Below, one piece after another: positions 7,501-10,739 of a DNA stretch of 10,739 nt. Under the pieces are notes generated by a model. That model saw only the letters and a list, made by a program, of their open reading frames with translations, was not told the DNA's origin and made no database searches. Position 1 is the stretch's first letter. Every line of letters starts with the position of its first letter. The translations under genes were made by a program, and so were the position numbers. The stretch is from contig JAXIUW010216952.1 in the NCBI GenBank assembly GCA_035591015.1, positions 1-10,739 on the forward strand, written 5' to 3'. The stretch is from Cephalothrix simula. Lineage: Eukaryota > Nemertea > Palaeonemertea > Archinemertea > Cephalotrichidae.

Positions 7501-7779
7501 GTGTTCAATCTAAAAATGATCATAAATCCAATTGAAAAATATGATAATGATTCATGAAAAGATTTATACATTAACTACCTGAAGTGTATCATTAATTTAC
7601 ATGTCCAGAAATAAGGCTAAAGAGAAGGAAAATAACCATACCAACATTTGACTTAAAAATAGGATTATCTTCATGGCATTTTTACCTAAAAGACACCACA
7701 GCTTTCATATTTTAATGATCTGTTACCTTGACCTCAAAGACACCATCAATGATCTTTTGGAGATGAAATATTTAAATAC

Positions 7780-8100
7780 CTACTAGGTAATTACAACTTC
7801 TAGTTTGGAATTCAAGGTAATTGTAATCCAAAAAATCAAAAATTTGCTGATTTTTGGCCATTCCTTTCGGACATTTTTAACCACCACCCAGCCACCAGGT
7901 GGTGGTAGGGACATGAAACTACCATTATACTCCACTTCGCATGCCCTTTCCAGTGATATATAGGTTATGGGGGTGCCTATACCCCTATTATGAGAAACCC
8001 GTTGGGGGGGGCGGGGTCGTTTAGCTAACTTAAAGCCGTGCCTCAACCAATTCCATCCATTTGTGTGGATAGTCAGGGCATGACCAGGCATTTGTCAGAT
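7780..8100. repeat. island of hairpins and G/C runs, probable unassigned repeat
   Basis: Several inverted repeats crowd here. ATTACAA/TTGTAAT pairs around 7787-7827; CCAAAAAATCA (7828-7838) pairs with TGATTTTTGG (7848-7857); ACCACCACC (7880-7888) pairs with GGTGGTGGT (7898-7906) across a 9-base loop. A run of eight G, a C and four G lies at 8004-8016. The island is less AT-rich than its flanks. The minus strand is open over 102 codons (7783-8091) with a proline- and glycine-rich section, but no domain is recognisable. A decayed mobile element is the most likely explanation. Confidence 0.35.
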
Positions 8101-8753
8101 TTAGTCTAACAGCAATGCCACTAAGACCCGCGCAAAGAGAAATTATATTCACAAAAGTTTGTTGAAAATAAGACGAATATGTCAGCCGATAGGCCTATAT
8201 ACTATTACTAAATGCTTCTGTAATAGGCCCCAAAGCAACACACTTATCTGCATAAAAGGTTAAACATTGCATCTCCAAAAAAATTTTAATGGAAAAAATG
8301 AAAATCTACTTGTTAAAGTTAACATTCATTTCACAACAATTATGCAGCAAATCGACACGCATTTATCATATATTCATTTACAATAGTATTCACATCAACC
8401 CAATACCAGCACACAATATTTCTATTTGTTTATCAGTGCAAACACACTTCTAAGCTATCACATGTAAATCATTCTTTTATTTTTTGAAAGATGCCCTAAC
8501 ATTGAATTCATCATATATTCCAATCACCCATTTTCCATATGACAAAAAGCAAACACTTGCAATAATTCAAAATGTTTAAATAATTTGACAAAATTCTTTT
8601 CAAGAGTAAAATGTATATTGGATATGTGACATTATTTAATGCTTTTTCTACATGTATATATATGGCTTATGTCCAAAGATCTCCTTTAAACTGCCTAATG
8701 GAGTTTTGCCAGCACATAAAAATGTTTTATGGGGGAGGGCAAATAACAAATGA
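8101..8753. other. AT-rich non-coding sequence, nothing recognised
   Basis: No repeat, RNA gene or exon could be supported in this stretch. Confidence 0.5.
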
Positions 8754-8915
8754 TCACAAAATGTATATTCTATGACTATTGATGATATTGCATATTATGG
8801 AATGATACGAAATAAGATTTTTAGTGAAAAGTTTGGCCACCAGGTTTACATAGACATTTTTCAAAAAGTTATCCAAATCACGCAAAGGAGAGGGCGTGAA
8901 GGTCTCCTGGGGCAT
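8754..8915 (-). other. short open frame on a less AT-rich island
   Basis: From an ATG at 8915 the minus strand reads MPQETFTPSPLRDLDNFLKN and then VYVNLVAKLFTKNL before an AT-driven tail to 8754. The plus strand is also open across the same bases (8772-8966), so at most one can be real. The island at about 8835-8930 is richer in GC than its surroundings. No family is recognised and no splice sites clearly frame it. Confidence 0.12.
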
Positions 8916-8958
8916 AACTATTACGGTAAAGTAATGATGTTTAATAATGATGTTAATC

Positions 8959-8984
8959 ATACATAAGTTTTGTGACTTATGTAT
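8959..8984. repeat. 10-bp perfect inverted repeat, 6-base loop
   Basis: ATACATAAGT (8959-8968) and ACTTATGTAT (8975-8984) are perfect reverse complements separated by TTTGTG. It lies at the border between two open frames and contains the first ATG of the 8979 frame. Its role is unknown. Confidence 0.75.
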
Positions 8985-9386
8985 TTTTGGCGTCTAAATT
9001 TTCGAACGCCGGAAAAAGGTTGTAATTCTATCTTGATAACTAAACACTCAATAAATTATTCAGGCAAATATGCAAACCCAAGACACAATTCGAACACCAT
9101 TCATCTTGACTCATTATTTCATATATACACACTCAATAAAGATTCATTCTCAGAGCCGTCAGAGGTCCAATTATTTGTAACAATTACCCAAATGACCGAT
9201 CCACACGAACGTCTCATACATGTACGTGCTTTCCTCACGAAAAGTATCACTTACGTTTTTATTTCCATTCAAAACGTCATATCACATAAACACCAAACGT
9301 TACATCACATTAGCAAACTCAATTTTAAAGTTTCAAATGATAATTTGCAATTTTATGAAGGTTTACAAAATGGAAAAATCGTTTGA
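8979..9386 (+). other. 135-codon open frame, longest in the window, no known family
   Basis: This is the longest open frame in the window. It starts with an ATG inside the hairpin at 8959-8984, with a pyrimidine at -3, a poor context for animal initiation. The translation is rich in H, N, S, T and I, with no signal peptide, zinc-binding pattern, catalytic motif or internal repeat. The region is poor in G on this strand, which lowers the frequency of TAG and TGA stops and helps a frame stay open by chance. No family is recognised. It could be a small lineage-specific gene or a mobile-element remnant, but non-coding chance is more likely. Confidence 0.15.
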
Positions 9387-9545
9387 AACATCGAAAACGT
9401 CGCAAAGATTTAGAGGCGAATCATGTCGAGCCTACCGCAGTGAACTAACGGGTTTGTGTTAAGTACGATCGGAAGGGGGATAGCCGTGAGAGAGAACATC
9501 AGTATCCTTTAGTAGCCTATTTCGAGCCATATGAGCTAAGGACAC

Positions 9546-9559
9546 GCACCAGAGGGGGC
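9546..9559 (+). promoter_or_regulatory. CTCF-like motif, weak
   Basis: GCACCAGAGGGGGC agrees with the bilaterian CTCF core CCASYAGRKGGCRS at 12 of 14 positions, with mismatches at positions 1 and 12. It lies in a less AT-rich island (about 9400-9620). One mismatch affects a strongly conserved base, so binding is doubtful. Confidence 0.15.
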
Positions 9560-9657
9560 CGCAAAACTGGTGAAAATATTAGTCTTCCCATTCAATGTGG
9601 TGGCTAATGGGGGCACCCTAAATCATTAAAATTTGAAAATAGGGTATCATCAATAGA

Positions 9658-9706
9658 TAATGAAAATTATTAACCAATATGAATATTTATGACAATATTT
9701 TCATTA
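9658..9706. repeat. hairpin: 10-bp stem TAATGAAAAT/ATTTTCATTA
   Basis: TAATGAAAAT (9658-9667) and ATTTTCATTA (9697-9706) are perfect reverse complements around a 29-base AT-rich loop. The hairpin ends four bases before the stronger hairpin at 9711-9778, so the two may be parts of one foldback element. Confidence 0.7.
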
Positions 9707-9710
9707 TGTC

Positions 9711-9778
9711 GTGCAATATGAGAAGTTATTTTAGCTCGCAGCTGCGCGCCTCGGAAAATAACTGCTCATATATTGCAC
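9711..9778. repeat. long hairpin with GC-rich palindromic loop
   Basis: The left arm (9711-9732, GTGCAATATGAG then AAGTTATTTT) pairs with the right arm (9755-9778, AAAATAACTGC then TCATATATTGCAC) through about 21 base pairs, with one mismatch and a 2-base bulge. The 22-base loop is strikingly GC-rich and contains the perfect palindrome CGCAGCTGCG (9737-9746). A foldback or MITE-type element is the simplest reading. The size also resembles a microRNA precursor, but the loop and the neighbouring hairpin argue against that. Confidence 0.75.
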
Positions 9779-9779
9779 T

Positions 9780-10090
9780 CAGAAAGCGTCGAATAACTGT
9801 ATATGATCTGTATATCATCAGTAAAAAAACACATTATTCTTTTTAACATTTGGAATTTTGCATTCTGAAACAATTTCATCATTAGTTATTCTTTATATGC
9901 CAAAGGAGATACATAATTCAACGATTAGGGGTGCTTCTTTAGCTGACCAACAACATAGATTAACATGAGATTTTAATTTTCACACTTTTCGCCATTCAAT
10001 ACTTATAACCATTCAATTCATTCATAGGATTTAGCGCTTCATATGCTCCTCATGGGATATGCCAAGGGGAAGGGGAAATTTAGCAAAGTG
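9780..10090. other. AT-rich non-coding sequence, nothing major recognised
   Basis: Only a small duplicated word is visible near 9798-9820, TGTATATGATC followed by TGTATATCATC. No gene or RNA is supported. Confidence 0.5.
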
Positions 10091-10126
10091 ACCGTTTTAC
10101 TGTGCAACACTGTTTTACGGTGCAAC
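10091..10126 (+). repeat. 18-bp tandem duplication, two copies
   Basis: ACCGTTTTACTGTGCAAC (10091-10108) and ACTGTTTTACGGTGCAAC (10109-10126) are adjacent and agree at 16 of 18 positions. No coding or structural role is visible. Confidence 0.8.
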
Positions 10127-10477
10127 ATCCAATTTTCCGCTCGATTCTGTACACCATTTAAGTTATAATTTGCAACAAAGATATACATGTAACTTTTTGT
10201 GTATCTTGTGTAATGGCAATTATATATATATTGTCACTAACATTTACATGACTTCATTTTAACCGTATGTAACTAATTGAAAATTCAAATCGATCCCAGC
10301 AGCTTAGTAATGGTAAAGCTTATCAATGTGACAATTAAACATGTTCGGATTCTGTTCTCCATGTTCTAATTCAAGACTACAATTCTAATTAGTCACAGTT
10401 GTGGTCAGTTTTAACTAGACAAGTTGACATTAAATTGGATAAGGGGTTGTGAAATGGTTGTTGTTATGCAACCTAAC

Positions 10478-10540
10478 GTTTCTCATGCGGTAGAGCGTTG
10501 TGCCCATTTATGATTGGAAGGTCGTAGCGGTTCGCACCTT
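10478..10540 (+). repeat. tRNA-like sequence, probably the head of a tRNA-derived SINE
   Basis: CTCATGCGGTAGAGCGTTG (10482-10500) resembles the D-arm and A-box region of a tRNA (…GGTAGAGCG…). GGAAGGTCGTAGCGGTTCGCACC (given in two parts: GGAAGGTCGTAGC and GGTTCGCACC, the latter at 10529-10538) resembles the variable loop, T-arm and internal B box (GGTTCGANTCC). The spacing between the GG of the A region and the B box is about 40 bases, somewhat longer than in a functional tRNA. The acceptor stem and the expected A at the end of the T-loop motif are not preserved. A decayed tRNA-derived SINE with its body extending to perhaps 10650 is more likely than a working tRNA gene. The 3' boundary is unclear. 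Confidence 0.5.
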
Positions 10541-10675
10541 GGTCGCACAGCTCGAATGCACCAAATAGGAATGGCACGTGTCAATACAAAAACTGGGGTG
10601 TGTGATTAAAGGAGCTATATCGGCGGGAAATCTTGGTACCCAGATTACCGCTAACGTCAATCAATATTGACATAA

Positions 10676-10704
10676 GCATTTTATCAAAACACATTTTAAA
10701 ATGC
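10676..10704. repeat. 8-bp inverted repeat GCATTTTA/TAAAATGC
   Basis: GCATTTTA (10676-10683) and TAAAATGC (10697-10704) are perfect reverse complements with a 13-base loop. A second small hairpin, GTCAAT/ATTGAC, lies just upstream at about 10655-10671. Both could be part of the SINE's tail region or chance in AT-rich sequence. Confidence 0.5.
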
Positions 10705-10739
10705 ATTATGTTTACCAATTTGCATAGTACAAATATATT

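Noticed and set aside
8004-8016. G-quadruplex
   Set aside because: Only one long and one short G tract are present; four separate tracts with loops are not clearly available.
7783-8091. 102-codon minus-strand frame
   Set aside because: It overlaps the hairpin-rich island, has no domain, and its middle simply translates the GGTGGTGGT hairpin and the G run.
9220-9462. 80-codon plus-strand frame
   Set aside because: It overlaps the longer 8979 frame in another phase and has no recognisable features.
9711-9778. microRNA precursor
   Set aside because: The size is compatible, but the GC-rich palindromic loop, the near-perfect stem and the adjacent hairpin fit a foldback repeat better. No small-RNA evidence is available.
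10478-10540. functional tRNA gene
   Set aside because: There is no matching acceptor stem, the A-to-B box spacing is enlarged and the T-loop word departs from GGTTCGA, so a working tRNA is unlikely.

Overview
The window looks like nuclear, non-coding DNA from an animal, probably an aquatic invertebrate. It is strongly AT-rich (GC roughly a third by eye), and nothing resembles bacterial operon structure. No reading frame exceeds 135 codons and no known protein family is recognisable. It carries small tandem duplications, palindromes, decayed transposon-like inverted repeats and a tRNA-like SINE head. The taxonomic guess rests only on this texture and is weak.

Layout. Bases 1-460 are less AT-rich and hold a compact cluster of transcription-factor-like words: CCAAT boxes, an E2F-type site, two perfect TGACGTCA sites flanking three TGATTAAT words, and a TATA-like word. 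Bases 573-917 are a small inverted-repeat (MITE-like) element. Bases 918-2067 are plain AT-rich sequence with one 39-bp tandem duplication. Bases 2068-3231 are the best structured part: a decayed inverted-repeat element whose right arm is interrupted by a second, younger element at 2703-3101. That insert has CAGGGTGG...CCACCCTG ends, a TTAAT target duplication and an internal 18-bp minisatellite. The left arm of the host element preserves the uninterrupted target site.

Bases 3232-7335 are very AT-rich sequence with short tandem duplications (22, 43 and 19 bp), a homeodomain-like palindrome and one weak exon-like frame on the minus strand near 4349-4587. Between 7400 and 9620 several less AT-rich islands (about 7406-7500, 7855-8100, 8835-8930, 9400-9620) stand out. 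They hold hairpins and short open frames but nothing identifiable. A strong paired-hairpin structure lies at 9658-9778, an 18-bp tandem duplication at 10091-10126, and a degenerate tRNA-like sequence with A- and B-box-like motifs at about 10478-10540.

No protein-coding gene can be called with confidence, and no functional cooperation between genes can be inferred. The most informative result is the nested-transposon history at 2068-3231, followed by the regulatory-looking cassette at 218-306 and the hairpin cluster at 9658-9778.
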